Assembly (NCBI GenBank): GCA_000752035.1
Contig: CCFE01000018.1
Location: 310,001 to 374,000 of the forward strand
Direction of reading: 5' to 3'
DNA from: Bacillus rubiinfantis
Lineage (GTDB): Bacteria > Bacillota > Bacilli > Bacillales > Cytobacillaceae
DNA: 64,000 nucleotides
Positions within the stretch are counted from its first letter, which is position 1. The number at the start of each line of letters is the position of its first letter. The notes below the pieces were generated by a model that did no database searches, was not told the origin of the DNA, and saw only the letters and a list, made by a program, of their open reading frames with translations. Shown here piece after piece: positions 16,275-25,082 of the stretch. The position numbers and the translations under genes are program-made.

Positions 16275-18914
16275 ATGAAAAACTTAACCGGATCACAAAT
16301 TCGAAAAATGTTTTTACAATTTTTCCATGAAGAAAAAGGACATCAAATCGAACCAAGTGCATCGCTGATTCCACATGACGATCCATCGCTGCTATGGATA
16401 AACAGTGGTGTGGCAACATTAAAGAAATATTTCGACGGACGTGTTGTTCCCGAAAATCCACGAATTACGAATGCGCAAAAGTCAATTCGGACAAATGACA
16501 TTGAAAATGTCGGTAAAACCGCACGCCATCATACTTTTTTTGAAATGTTAGGGAATTTCTCAATTGGGGAATATTTTAAAAAGGAAGCAATCGTCTGGGC
16601 TTGGGAATTTCTTACTGATGAGAAATGGATTGGTTGGGACCCAAAACTTTTATCGGTTACCATCCATCCTGAGGATCATGAAGCATATGAAATATGGCAT
16701 AATACCATCGGTGTTCCAGATGAGCGGATTATCCGCTTGGAAGGGAACTTCTGGGACATTGGCGAGGGTCCAAGCGGTCCGAATACGGAAATTTTCTATG
16801 ACCGCGGGCCAGAATATGGGGATAATCCGAACGATCCAGAACTATACCCTGGCGGTGAAAATGAGCGTTATTTAGAGGTTTGGAACCTCGTGTTTTCACA
16901 GTTTAATCATAATCCAGACGGCACCTACACACCACTGCCAAAGAAGAATATTGATACAGGCATGGGGTTGGAACGGATGGCTTCGGTTGTGCAAAACGTG
17001 CCAACCAATTTTGATACTGATTTATTTATCCCGATTATTCGTGCTACAGAAGAAATTTCTGGAGCAAAATACGGAGCTGCAAACGCGACGGATGTTGCCT
17101 TTAAAGTAATCGCTGACCATATTCGTACTGTTGCCTTTGCTATAGGTGACGGAGCACTTCCGTCTAATGAAGGTCGTGGTTATGTATTGCGACGCTTGCT
17201 TCGCAGAGCCGTCCGTTATGCAAAACAAATTAATATTAACCGGCCATTTATGTACGAGCTTGTTCCTGTAGTCGGTGAAATTATGGCTGATTTCTACCCA
17301 GAAGTAAAAGATAAAACAGAATTCATCCAAAAAGTTATCAAAACAGAGGAAGAACGTTTCCACGAAACACTTCATGAAGGTTTAACTATTTTGGCCAGTG
17401 TGATTAAAAAGGAAAAGGAAAATGGCAGCGACACCATCAAGGGTGAAGATGTTTTTCGCTTATATGACACATATGGCTTCCCAGTGGAATTAACCGAGGA
17501 ATATGCCGAAGAAGAGGGGATGAAGGTTGATCATGAAGGCTTCGAGGCTGAGATGGATGCCCAGCGTGAACGGGCTCGTGCCGCACGTCATGATGAAAAC
17601 TCAATGCAGGTTCAAGGCGGTGTTTTACGAGACATCACCATCGAGAGTAAATTTGTCGGTTACGATGAATTAAAAACAAATTCGCTTGTGACGACTATTA
17701 TTAAGAATGGTGCATTAATAGAAGAAGCAGTTACTGGTGACGAAGTCCAAGTAATGCTGGATGTAACTCCATTTTATGCGGAAAGCGGCGGTCAAATCGC
17801 TGACCATGGTCTCATCGAAAATGAAACAGTCAGTCTGTTTGTAAAAGATGTTCAAAAGGCACCAAATGGACAGCATCTTCATCAAGTCATCGTCAAGTCT
17901 GGTGTTCTCACAACAAATGTAGCCGTAACAGCCACCGTTGATCCATATAATCGCGCGAAAATTATTAAGAATCACACGGCCACTCACCTGTTGCACCGTG
18001 CCTTAAAGGATGTGCTAGGGGAGCATGTAAATCAAGCTGGCTCTCTTGTTGAACCAGAGCGGCTTCGTTTTGACTTCTCGCATTTTGGTCAAATAAAGCC
18101 AGAAGAACTCGAACAAATTGAGCGGATTGTTAATGAAAAAATTTGGAACAGTATTGATGTGCAAATCAGTCAGAAGTCAATTTCCGAAGCTAAGGCTATG
18201 GGAGCAATGGCGCTGTTTGGTGAAAAATATGGTGAAGTTGTCCGTGTTGTTCAAGTGGGTGATTATAGCCTGGAATTATGTGGCGGCTGCCATGTTCAAA
18301 ATACCTCTGTCATTGGCTTGTTTAAAATCATTTCTGAAGGTGGCATAGGCGCGGGTACTCGCAGGATTGAAGCGGTAACCGGCGAAGCTGCTTACCAGGT
18401 ATTATCTGAACAAATTAGCCTGTTAAAAGCAACAGCGGATAAGTTAAAGACAAGTCCTAAAGAGGTAGTTGGACGAGTTGACAACCTGCTTGCCGAGTTA
18501 AAGCAGCTGCAGAGAGAAAATGAATCGCTGACAGCAAAGCTCGGAAACATAGAAGCTGGCAGCCTTGTAACACAGGTAAAGGATATCGCTGGTGTAAAAG
18601 TATTAGCTGCTAAAGTTCAAGCTGCTGATATGAATAGCTTAAGAAATATGGCTGATGACCTGAAGCAAAAACTTGGTTCAGCAATTATTGTTCTTGGCAG
18701 TGCTCAAGAGGAGAAAGTCAATTTAATTGCCTCGGTAACCAAAGATGTAATTGAAAAGGGTGTCCATGCCGGGAAATTAATTAAAGAAGTCGCAGCAAAA
18801 TGCGGCGGTGGTGGCGGCGGTCGTCCTGATATGGCCCAAGCAGGTGGGAAGGACCCACAAAAGCTGGATTCTGCGCTGGCTTTTGTCGAGGAATGGGTAA
18901 AATCTGTTTTGTAA
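16275..18914 (+). CDS. alaS: Alanyl-tRNA synthetase
   Basis: An 879-residue class II synthetase with its own editing domain. The aminoacylation domain is N-terminal (MKNLTGSQIRKMFLQFF). The editing domain zinc ligands HTATH (near 566-570) and CGGCH (near 669-673) are both intact, so mischarged Ser/Gly-tRNA(Ala) can be cleared. The C-terminal C-Ala/DHHA1 domain ends with the glycine-rich CGGGGGGRPDMAQAGG segment. ATG 16275 follows TGGAGGG. It is under the Ala T-box upstream and is followed by ireB. Confidence 0.98.
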   Translation: MKNLTGSQIRKMFLQFFHEEKGHQIEPSASLIPHDDPSLLWINSGVATLKKYFDGRVVPENPRITNAQKSIRTNDIENVGKTARHHTFFEMLGNFSIGEYFKKEAIVWAWEFLTDEKWIGWDPKLLSVTIHPEDHEAYEIWHNTIGVPDERIIRLEGNFWDIGEGPSGPNTEIFYDRGPEYGDNPNDPELYPGGENERYLEVWNLVFSQFNHNPDGTYTPLPKKNIDTGMGLERMASVVQNVPTNFDTDLFIPIIRATEEISGAKYGAANATDVAFKVIADHIRTVAFAIGDGALPSNEGRGYVLRRLLRRAVRYAKQININRPFMYELVPVVGEIMADFYPEVKDKTEFIQKVIKTEEERFHETLHEGLTILASVIKKEKENGSDTIKGEDVFRLYDTYGFPVELTEEYAEEEGMKVDHEGFEAEMDAQRERARAARHDENSMQVQGGVLRDITIESKFVGYDELKTNSLVTTIIKNGALIEEAVTGDEVQVMLDVTPFYAESGGQIADHGLIENETVSLFVKDVQKAPNGQHLHQVIVKSGVLTTNVAVTATVDPYNRAKIIKNHTATHLLHRALKDVLGEHVNQAGSLVEPERLRFDFSHFGQIKPEELEQIERIVNEKIWNSIDVQISQKSISEAKAMGAMALFGEKYGEVVRVVQVGDYSLELCGGCHVQNTSVIGLFKIISEGGIGAGTRRIEAVTGEAAYQVLSEQISLLKATADKLKTSPKEVVGRVDNLLAELKQLQRENESLTAKLGNIEAGSLVTQVKDIAGVKVLAAKVQAADMNSLRNMADDLKQKLGSAIIVLGSAQEEKVNLIASVTKDVIEKGVHAGKLIKEVAAKCGGGGGGRPDMAQAGGKDPQKLDSALAFVEEWVKSVL

Positions 18915-18970
18915 TATCGACAAAGTAGTGTAAAATATGGGTAACTAATACAATTCGAGGTGTACTTTTC

Positions 18971-19237
18971 ATGAGCTCATTTGACAAAACAATGAGATTT
19001 AATTTTCCTGAGGAACCCTTTGAACATGATGTGAATGATGTTCTTTTCCAAGTGTATGAGGCATTAAAGGAAAAAGGGTACAATCCTATTAATCAAATTG
19101 TCGGTTACCTTTTATCAGGAGACCCAGCGTACATTCCTCGTCATCGCGATGCTCGCAACATCATCCGTAAACTTGAACGTGACGAAATTATTGAGGAGTT
19201 AGTCAAATCCTATCTTAGACAACAACGAGAGGTTTAA
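18971..19237 (+). CDS. ireB: IreB-family regulatory phosphoprotein (UPF0297)
   Basis: An 88-residue protein of the IreB/YrzL family. It starts MSSFDKTMRFNFPEE, where the conserved threonine (residue 7) lies in the region phosphorylated by PASTA-domain Ser/Thr kinases in relatives such as Enterococcus IreB. The rest (NPINQIVGYLLSGDPAYIPRHRDARN) is the invariant family core. ATG 18971 follows CGAGGTG. ruvX follows after 5 bp and yrzB after that, the conserved ireB-ruvX-yrzB set. In Enterococcus the protein lowers cephalosporin resistance; its role in Bacillus is not clear. Confidence 0.93.
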   Translation: MSSFDKTMRFNFPEEPFEHDVNDVLFQVYEALKEKGYNPINQIVGYLLSGDPAYIPRHRDARNIIRKLERDEIIEELVKSYLRQQREV

Positions 19238-19242
19238 AAACG

Positions 19243-19659
19243 ATGCGTATAATGGGTCTAGATGTAGGCTCTAAAACAGTGGGGGTTGCTCTCAGTGATG
19301 AGCTTGGCTGGACCGCACAGGGCCTTAAAACACTGCAAATTAATGAAGACAGGCAAGAGTTTGGTTTTAACGAAATTGGGCAATTAATAAAAGAGTATGA
19401 TGTGAGCATGGTAGTTGTCGGTCTCCCCAAAAATATGAATGGGACGATTGGTCCCCGCGGTGAAGCTAGTCAACAGTACGCTGCTGAAATAGAGGAGCGC
19501 TTTGGGGTTCCGACTATTTTATGGGACGAACGGCTTACGACTATGGCAGCTGAACGGGTACTACTTGAAGCAGACATGAGCCGAAAGAAACGAAAAAAAG
19601 TGATCGACAAAATGGCTGCTGTCATGATCCTTCAAGGTTACTTAGACAGCAAAAATTAA
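19243..19659 (+). CDS. ruvX: Holliday junction resolvase-like protein RuvX/YqgF
   Basis: A 138-residue RNase H-fold protein. The first acidic strand MRIMGLDVGSKTVGVALSD carries the catalytic Asp (residue 6); LWDERLTTMAAE supplies the central Glu and the helix after it; the last Asp is in VIDKMAAVMILQGYL. The family is described both as a Holliday junction resolvase and as a nuclease in 16S rRNA 5' maturation. ATG 19243 is 5 bp after ireB and yrzB follows after 12 bp, so all three are cotranscribed. The family assignment is certain; the exact substrate is less so. Confidence 0.93.
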   Translation: MRIMGLDVGSKTVGVALSDELGWTAQGLKTLQINEDRQEFGFNEIGQLIKEYDVSMVVVGLPKNMNGTIGPRGEASQQYAAEIEERFGVPTILWDERLTTMAAERVLLEADMSRKKRKKVIDKMAAVMILQGYLDSKN

Positions 19660-19671
19660 TGAGGTGAAGAA

Positions 19672-19968
19672 ATGGTACACGAACATAATCACGAGGAAGA
19701 AGAACGTTATATAACTCTTATCAATGATGAGGGCGATGAGGAACTATTTGAAATCTTATTAACATTTGATTCAGAAGAGTTTGAAAAGTCTTATGTGCTA
19801 TTTTATCCTGTGGGCGCTTCGGACGAGGAAGAAGGAGACGTACATGCGTATGCTTATATCCCAACCGAAGATGGCGGATTTGGTGAGCTAATGCCAATTG
19901 AATCTGATGAAGAATGGGATATGGTGGAGGAAGTTTTTAATACGTTCCTTGAAGATGAAGAAGAATAA
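19672..19968 (+). CDS. yrzB: DUF1292 acidic protein (YrzB)
   Basis: A 98-residue, very acidic protein (ITLINDEGDEELFEILLTF, later YAYIPTEDGGFGELMPIESDEEWDMVEEVFN). This is the DUF1292 pattern shared by UPF0473/YrzB proteins, nearly always encoded after ireB and ruvX. No catalytic residues or membrane segments are visible. ATG 19672 follows TGAGGTGAAG. Function unknown; the fixed neighbourhood suggests a shared pathway with ireB and ruvX but does not name it. Confidence 0.9.
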   Translation: MVHEHNHEEEERYITLINDEGDEELFEILLTFDSEEFEKSYVLFYPVGASDEEEGDVHAYAYIPTEDGGFGELMPIESDEEWDMVEEVFNTFLEDEEE

Positions 19969-19974
19969 CATGAA

Positions 19975-20001
19975 AGAACCGGGGTACCCGGTTCTTTTTT
20001 T
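19975..20001 (+). terminator. Intrinsic terminator after yrzB
   Basis: AAGAACCGGG and CCCGGTTCTT form a perfect 10-bp stem around GTA, followed by a T-run. Ends the alaS-ireB-ruvX-yrzB region. Confidence 0.93.
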
Positions 20002-20022
20002 ATCAACAAATTTAGCGAAAAA

Positions 20023-20051
20023 TTGACATTTATTAGCCAATATGCTGAAAT
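20023..20051 (+). promoter_or_regulatory. Possible promoter of mltG
   Basis: TTGACA (20023-20028) with a weak -10 TGAAAT (20046-20051) at 17-bp spacing. Confidence 0.45.
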
Positions 20052-20126
20052 AATTACAAAACTAGATTAGAAAATTAAAAAAGCTTCTTGGATATGTTTT
20101 TAAAGTCAAGGGGAAAGGGGAGTCAT

Positions 20127-21263
20127 ATGACAACAGACAAAAAGGACATTATTCGGCAGAAAATGCTTGAATCACAAACAGAAGCAAAGATTGTCAGAAA
20201 GATAGTTTTAATCATTTCTAGTATTTTGGCCTTATTTATTATCTTTATTGGCGGTGGCGGATATTTATACGTAAAATCAGCTCTTAAGCCAGTTGATCCT
20301 GATAGTAAGATTGAAAAGAAGGTGAATATTCCGATTGGTTCATCAGTAACAATGATTGCCGAGAATCTCGAGAAAAATGGAATTATTAAAAATGCCAGGA
20401 TTTTTAAATATTATGTAAAATTTAATAATGAAGGGGGATTTATGGCCGGAGAATATCAATTCAGTCCCTCCATGGATATTGCTGAAATTGTCAGTCGGTT
20501 AAAAACTGGTAAGGTACTGGCAAAAGCAGCAGTTAAGTTGACCATTCCGGAAGGCAAACAACTGAAGGAGATAGCTGCTCTTATGGCGAAAGCAACAAAT
20601 CAGAACGAAGCCGCTGTCTTTAAAAAATTAAACGATCAAGTATTTATAAAGGCTTTGATGAATAAATATCCCGAATTATTAACAAATGATATTCTTAATC
20701 CTGCAGTCAAGTATCCGCTTGAAGGTTATCTATATCCGGCTACATATCCATTTTATAAGAAAAATCCGACGATTGAAGAAATGGTTTATGTGATGTTGGA
20801 GAAGACAGAGAGCGTGCTTGCTAATTATACAGAAGAGAGTAACAGTAAGAAGCTAACTGTTCATCAACTATTAACGATGGCCTCACTAATAGAAGAGGAG
20901 GCCACAGAAAAGGCGGACAGGAAGAAAATCTCTAGTGTATTTTATAATCGGATTGATAAAGGGATGCCATTACAGACCGACCCAACAATTCTATATGCCC
21001 AAGGCAAGCATAAGAAAAGAGTATACTATAAAGATTTAGAAGTAAACTCACCCTATAATACGTATAAACATCAAGGTTTGCCGCCAAGTCCAATTGCCAA
21101 TGCTGGAAAAATGTCAATTGAAGCAGCTTTGCATCCTGAAAAAACCAATTACTACTATTTTTTAGCAGCACCTGATGGCAAGATAATTTTTACTAAAACA
21201 TTAGCTGAACACAATCGCGAAAAAGCAAAGCATATTACTAAGCAAGGAAAACTTACCGAGTGA
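20127..21263 (+). CDS. mltG: Endolytic peptidoglycan transglycosylase MltG
   Basis: A 378-residue membrane-anchored YceG-like enzyme that cuts nascent glycan strands and so limits their length. One transmembrane helix lies at about residues 24-47 (IVLIISSILALFIIFIGGGG), then a LysM-like subdomain and the catalytic domain. The catalytic glutamate is E256 in TMASLIEEEA; QTDPTILYAQG and the NTYKHQGLPPSPIANAG stretch are family hallmarks. The start is ATG 20127 after AAAGGGGAG; the longer frame from 20088 lacks a ribosome-binding site. It corresponds to B. subtilis YrrL and is followed by a terminator. Confidence 0.94.
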   Translation: MTTDKKDIIRQKMLESQTEAKIVRKIVLIISSILALFIIFIGGGGYLYVKSALKPVDPDSKIEKKVNIPIGSSVTMIAENLEKNGIIKNARIFKYYVKFNNEGGFMAGEYQFSPSMDIAEIVSRLKTGKVLAKAAVKLTIPEGKQLKEIAALMAKATNQNEAAVFKKLNDQVFIKALMNKYPELLTNDILNPAVKYPLEGYLYPATYPFYKKNPTIEEMVYVMLEKTESVLANYTEESNSKKLTVHQLLTMASLIEEEATEKADRKKISSVFYNRIDKGMPLQTDPTILYAQGKHKKRVYYKDLEVNSPYNTYKHQGLPPSPIANAGKMSIEAALHPEKTNYYYFLAAPDGKIIFTKTLAEHNREKAKHITKQGKLTE

Positions 21264-21317
21264 TACCTTAAGACAAAGTCAGATTAAATTTTGACATTTG
21301 AAATAATATTTTTTCCT

Positions 21318-21347
21318 GAGGGATATGTTCGCAATCCCTCTTTTTTT
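21318..21347 (+). terminator. Intrinsic terminator after mltG
   Basis: GAGGGAT (21318-21324) and ATCCCTC (21334-21340) form a stem followed by TTTTTTT. Confidence 0.85.
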
Positions 21348-21348
21348 A

Positions 21349-21357
21349 TGGTAAAAT
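21349..21357 (+). promoter_or_regulatory. Extended -10 promoter of the trmR leader RNA
   Basis: TGGTAAAAT matches an extended -10 (TGn plus TAAAAT at 21352-21357). No convincing -35 is present. It predicts a transcript start near 21363, directly before the structured RNA. Confidence 0.55.
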
Positions 21358-21362
21358 AGTTC

Positions 21363-21470
21363 AAGTGTCTATGAAATGTTCTATAGCGTCCCTCACAGTA
21401 TGTTAGTTATGAATAACGAAAACCTCTATTGCGGTATTTCGTTAAGTTGTCTGTGAACGCTATTTTTTCA
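21363..21470 (+). ncRNA. Unassigned structured RNA / attenuator upstream of trmR
   Basis: A long hairpin ends in a terminator. ATAGCGT (21383-21389) pairs with ACGCTAT (21457-21463) and CACAG (21394-21398) with CTGTG (21451-21455). An inner stem TAACGAAA (21414-21421) pairs with TTTCGTTA (21437-21444), extended by ACC/GGT across a bulged A, with the 8-nt loop TCTATTGC. TTTTTC follows at once. It is either a small independent RNA of about 105 nt or a regulated leader terminator of trmR-trhP1-trhP2-udk. I cannot match it to a named riboswitch. Long internal loops (21399-21413 on the 5' side) leave room for a ligand or protein. Confidence 0.7.
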
Positions 21471-21527
21471 TGTCTAAACAGCAGTAGATTGGTTAAAATG
21501 CTGTAGAAGGATTGAGGTGAAGGCAGC

Positions 21528-22172
21528 TTGTTAAATGAACAGCTGCAATTATATATTGAGGATTTAATACCAGAACGAGATTCATTATTGCTGGAGATGG
21601 AGCGGTTTGCCGAGCTTCATCATGTACCGATCATGGAGCTCACCGGGATTGAGGCAATGTTACAATTACTTCGTATCCAGCGCTCGCGGAAAATTCTTGA
21701 AATTGGAACGGCAATTGGCTATTCGGCATTAAGAATGGCATCTGCTATCCCCGAAGTTCAAATAGTAACAATTGAGCGTGATATAGAACGACTTCAATTG
21801 GCAAAGCAATATATCCAGCGTTCTAAACACAGTGACCGGATTATTCTAATTGAAGGCGACGCACTTGAGGTGGAAGAGTTAGTTCGCCCTCATGCGCCAT
21901 TTGATGCTGTGTTTATCGATGCTGCCAAAGGTCAATATAAAAAATTTTTTGAACTATATGCAAAATTATTACAGGATCATGGGATGATTATCACCGACAA
22001 TGTTTTATTTAAAGGGCTTGTGGCACAACCAGATATACCGGTCAAACGTACTAGAAACTTAGTAGAAAAAATAACCGGGTTTAACAATTGGTTAATGAAC
22101 CATCCTGATTTTGATACGGTCATTCTTCCTGTAGGCGATGGCGTGGCTGTCAGCAAAAAAAGAGGTGAATAA
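21528..22172 (+). CDS. trmR: tRNA 5-hydroxyuridine methyltransferase
   Basis: A 214-residue class I SAM methyltransferase of the O-methyltransferase family 3. SAM motif I ILEIGTAIGYSALRMA is at residues 56-71, the acidic strand end VTIERD at 80-85, and the metal/substrate motif FIDAAKGQYKKFFELY from 129. In B. subtilis the orthologue YrrM/TrmR methylates ho5U34 to mo5U34 in tRNA. The start is TTG 21528 with GAGGTG at 21514-21519. The two downstream U32 proteins make the ho5U substrate, so the operon forms one wobble-modification pathway. Confidence 0.9.
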   Translation: MLNEQLQLYIEDLIPERDSLLLEMERFAELHHVPIMELTGIEAMLQLLRIQRSRKILEIGTAIGYSALRMASAIPEVQIVTIERDIERLQLAKQYIQRSKHSDRIILIEGDALEVEELVRPHAPFDAVFIDAAKGQYKKFFELYAKLLQDHGMIITDNVLFKGLVAQPDIPVKRTRNLVEKITGFNNWLMNHPDFDTVILPVGDGVAVSKKRGE

Positions 22173-22174
22173 AT

Positions 22175-23104
22175 GTGAGTAAAACGGAATTGCTAGTAAC
22201 ACCTATTTCAGTTGACGATATTATTCCGTTAGCTGAAGCAGGTGCAGATGCGTTTGTAATTGGGGAGCAGCGTTATGGTCTGCGGCTTGCAGGTGAATTT
22301 CAACGTGCGGATGTTGAAAAGGTCATTGAACTGGCCCATTCTAAAGGGAAAAAAGTTTATCTAGCGATGAATGCTATTTTTCATAATGAAAAAGTTAACG
22401 AATTAGCCGACTATATTCGTTTTGCTGCAACTGCTAATGCCGATGCGATTATTTTTGGTGATCCGGCTGTATTAATGGCAGCAAGGGAAGCAGCCCCAGA
22501 TATGAAGCTCCATTGGAGTACCGAAACAACAGGGACAAACTGGTATACATGCAATTACTGGGGACGTAAGGGAGCTAAACGCGCAGTACTAGCACGTGAA
22601 ATAAACATGGATGCAATTATTGAAATGAAAGAAAAAGCAGAAGTGGAAATTGAAATCCAAGTTCATGGAATGAGCTGTATGTTCCAATCTAAACGCCCGC
22701 TCCTCGGACATTATTTTCAGTATCAGGGGAAAATGATGGAAATAGAAAACAGCCAATCGCAAAAGAACATGTTCCTGCATGATAAAGAGCGGGAAAATAA
22801 ATACCCAATTTTTGAGGATGAGAACGGTACCCATATCATGAGCCCAAATGATATTTGTATTATTGATGAACTGCAAGAAATGTTAGAGGCAGGTGTGGAT
22901 TCCTTTAAAATCGATGGAATATTAAAGAGCCCGGAATATATTCTTGCCGTAACTAAATGTTATCGAGAGGCAATTGATTTATATTATGAAGACCCCGAGC
23001 ACTACGAAGACAAAAAGGACGAGCTTCTAGCTAGACTTGAGGAAATTCAGCCGGTAAATCGTCCATTGGACACTGGGTTTTTCTTTAAGGAAACAGTTTA
23101 CTAA
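22175..23104 (+). CDS. trhP1: tRNA uridine 5-hydroxylation protein, U32 family (TrhP1)
   Basis: A 309-residue member of the peptidase U32 family, related to YegQ/TrhP. It has the TIM-barrel-like N-terminus (AGADAFVIGEQRYGLR) and the conserved IQVHGMSCMFQSKRPLLGHY segment. In TrhP proteins hydroxylation of U34 depends on prephenate; B. subtilis YrrN and YrrO carry this out together. The start is GTG 22175 with AGAGGTG upstream, 2 bp after trmR. It lacks the CCQSCRW cysteine cluster that its neighbour has. It was once annotated as a protease, which the context argues against. Confidence 0.88.
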   Translation: MSKTELLVTPISVDDIIPLAEAGADAFVIGEQRYGLRLAGEFQRADVEKVIELAHSKGKKVYLAMNAIFHNEKVNELADYIRFAATANADAIIFGDPAVLMAAREAAPDMKLHWSTETTGTNWYTCNYWGRKGAKRAVLAREINMDAIIEMKEKAEVEIEIQVHGMSCMFQSKRPLLGHYFQYQGKMMEIENSQSQKNMFLHDKERENKYPIFEDENGTHIMSPNDICIIDELQEMLEAGVDSFKIDGILKSPEYILAVTKCYREAIDLYYEDPEHYEDKKDELLARLEEIQPVNRPLDTGFFFKETVY

Positions 23105-23122
23105 TAGGGAGGGAGTTCGAAC

Positions 23123-24394
23123 GTGACAACAGTTAAAGATAGTATTTCTGAAATAATTAATGGTAAACGGGTAATTGTGAAAAAGCCGGAACTCCTTGCT
23201 CCAGCAGGTAATCTTGAAAAATTAAAAATAGCTGTGCACTACGGTGCAGATGCAGTATTTATTGGCGGGCAGGAATACGGTCTGCGCTCTAATGCCGATA
23301 ATTTTACACTCGAAGAAATGAAAGAGGGTGTAGAATTTGCCAAAAAATACGGAGCAAAAATCTATGTTACCACTAATATTTATGCTCATAACGAAAATAT
23401 GCCAGGATTAGAAGAATATTTGCTCGGCTTAAAAGAAGCTGGCGTTGCTGGCATCATTGTCGCTGATCCGCTGATCATTGAAACATGCCGCAAAGTAGCT
23501 CCAGAAATTGAGGTTCATTTGAGCACACAGCAGTCACTTTCAAACTGGAAGGCAATCCAATTTTGGCAAGAAGAAGGACTCGAACGGGTTGTTTTGGCAA
23601 GGGAAACCAGCGCGGAAGAAATTCGGGAAATGAAGGAAAAGGTTGATATTGAGATTGAAACCTTTATCCATGGGGCGATGTGTATTGCTTACTCGGGCCG
23701 TTGTGTATTGAGTAATCACATGACAGCAAGGGATTCCAATCGCGGTGGTTGCTGTCAGTCATGCCGTTGGGATTATGACCTTTACAGTTTGCAAGGAAAC
23801 GGCGATGAGGTAGCTTTGTTTGCAGATGAGGATGCCCCCTTTGCGATGAGTCCAAAGGACCTCAATCTGATTAAGTCTATTCCCAAAATGATTGAACTTG
23901 GCATTGACAGTTTAAAAATTGAAGGTCGGATGAAGTCAATCCACTATATTGCGACAGTTGTAAGTGTCTATCGAAAAGTAATCGATACGTATTGTGCTGA
24001 TCCAGACAATTTTGTTATTAAGCAAGAATGGTTGGAAGAGCTTGATAAATGTGCTAATCGTGAAACGGCACCGGCATTCTTTGAAGGTGTCCCAGGGTAT
24101 AAAGAGCAAATGTTTGGTAATCATAGCAAGAAGACAAACTATGAATTTGTCGGTCTTGTCCTAGACTACAACGAAGATACCCAAGTGGTAACGCTGCAGC
24201 AGCGAAATCACTTTAAACCGGGAGACAAGGTTGAATTTTTTGGACCGGATATTCAAAATTTCACACATGTTATCGAGAAAATTTGGGATGAAAAAGGAAA
24301 TGAAGTGGATGCAGCAAGACATCCACTCCAAATCGTTCAATTTAAATTAAATCAGCCGGTTTATCCTAACAACATGATGCGAAAGGGGAACTAA
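23123..24394 (+). CDS. trhP2: tRNA uridine 5-hydroxylation protein, U32 family (TrhP2)
   Basis: A 423-residue U32-family protein. The N-terminal barrel (LLAPAGNLEKLKIAVHYGADAVFIGG) is followed by the family signature ETFIHGAMCIAYSGRCVLSNH and the cysteine-rich RGGCCQSCRWDYDL, a probable Fe-S ligand set together with an upstream Cys. A C-terminal beta-rich domain (VGLVLDYNEDTQVVTLQQRNHFKPGD) may bind RNA. It corresponds to B. subtilis YrrO/TrhP2, acting with prephenate-derived chemistry to make ho5U34. GTG 23123 follows GGGAGGGAG. Part of trmR-trhP1-trhP2-udk. Confidence 0.9.
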   Translation: MTTVKDSISEIINGKRVIVKKPELLAPAGNLEKLKIAVHYGADAVFIGGQEYGLRSNADNFTLEEMKEGVEFAKKYGAKIYVTTNIYAHNENMPGLEEYLLGLKEAGVAGIIVADPLIIETCRKVAPEIEVHLSTQQSLSNWKAIQFWQEEGLERVVLARETSAEEIREMKEKVDIEIETFIHGAMCIAYSGRCVLSNHMTARDSNRGGCCQSCRWDYDLYSLQGNGDEVALFADEDAPFAMSPKDLNLIKSIPKMIELGIDSLKIEGRMKSIHYIATVVSVYRKVIDTYCADPDNFVIKQEWLEELDKCANRETAPAFFEGVPGYKEQMFGNHSKKTNYEFVGLVLDYNEDTQVVTLQQRNHFKPGDKVEFFGPDIQNFTHVIEKIWDEKGNEVDAARHPLQIVQFKLNQPVYPNNMMRKGN

Positions 24395-24395
24395 C

Positions 24396-25031
24396 ATGAT
24401 GCGAAAACCGGTTGTAATAGGTGTAACCGGAGGCTCCGGCTCAGGGAAAACTAGTGTAACCAAAGCTATCTATGACAGTTTTAAAGAACATTCGATATTA
24501 GTAATTGAACAGGATTACTATTATAAGGATCAAAGCCATTTACCCTTCGAGGAGAGGTTAAAAACCAATTATGATCATCCATTAGCGTTTGATAACAACT
24601 TATTAATCGAACACATTGAAAAGCTGTTACGCTACGAACCAATTGACAAACCTGTTTATGACTATACACTGCATACGCGTTCTAGTCAGGTTATCCATGT
24701 CGAGCCAAAAGATGTAATTATCTTGGAAGGTATTCTTGTCCTTGAAGACGAGCGACTTAGGAATTTAATGGATATCAAAGTATTTGTAGATACGGATGCG
24801 GATCTACGAATTATTCGTCGTATGTCTCGTGATATCAATGAACGTGGCAGGAGCTTTGATTCGGTAATTGATCAGTATATCAATGTCGTTAGACCAATGC
24901 ACAATCAATTTATTGAACCTACGAAGCGATATGCCGATATCATTATCCCTGAGGGTGGACAAAATCATGTGGCAATTGATTTAATGGTGACAAAAATTCA
25001 AACAATTCTTGAACAAAAGTCATTTTTGTGA
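24396..25031 (+). CDS. udk: Uridine kinase
   Basis: A 211-residue P-loop kinase that phosphorylates uridine and cytidine to UMP/CMP in pyrimidine salvage. Walker A GGSGSGKTS is at residues 12-20; DHPLAFD near 60 and YDYTLHTRS near 91 are uridine-kinase signatures; RDINERGRSFDSV is the lid. ATG 24396 or the next ATG (24399) could be used after AAAGGGGA. It starts one base after the trhP2 stop. A terminator-like hairpin follows at 25083. Confidence 0.96.
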   Translation: MMRKPVVIGVTGGSGSGKTSVTKAIYDSFKEHSILVIEQDYYYKDQSHLPFEERLKTNYDHPLAFDNNLLIEHIEKLLRYEPIDKPVYDYTLHTRSSQVIHVEPKDVIILEGILVLEDERLRNLMDIKVFVDTDADLRIIRRMSRDINERGRSFDSVIDQYINVVRPMHNQFIEPTKRYADIIIPEGGQNHVAIDLMVTKIQTILEQKSFL

Positions 25032-25082
25032 AACAATAGCAAAAGAATAGCGAAACGTATCCACCGTTAGCTAAAAAGTAGC

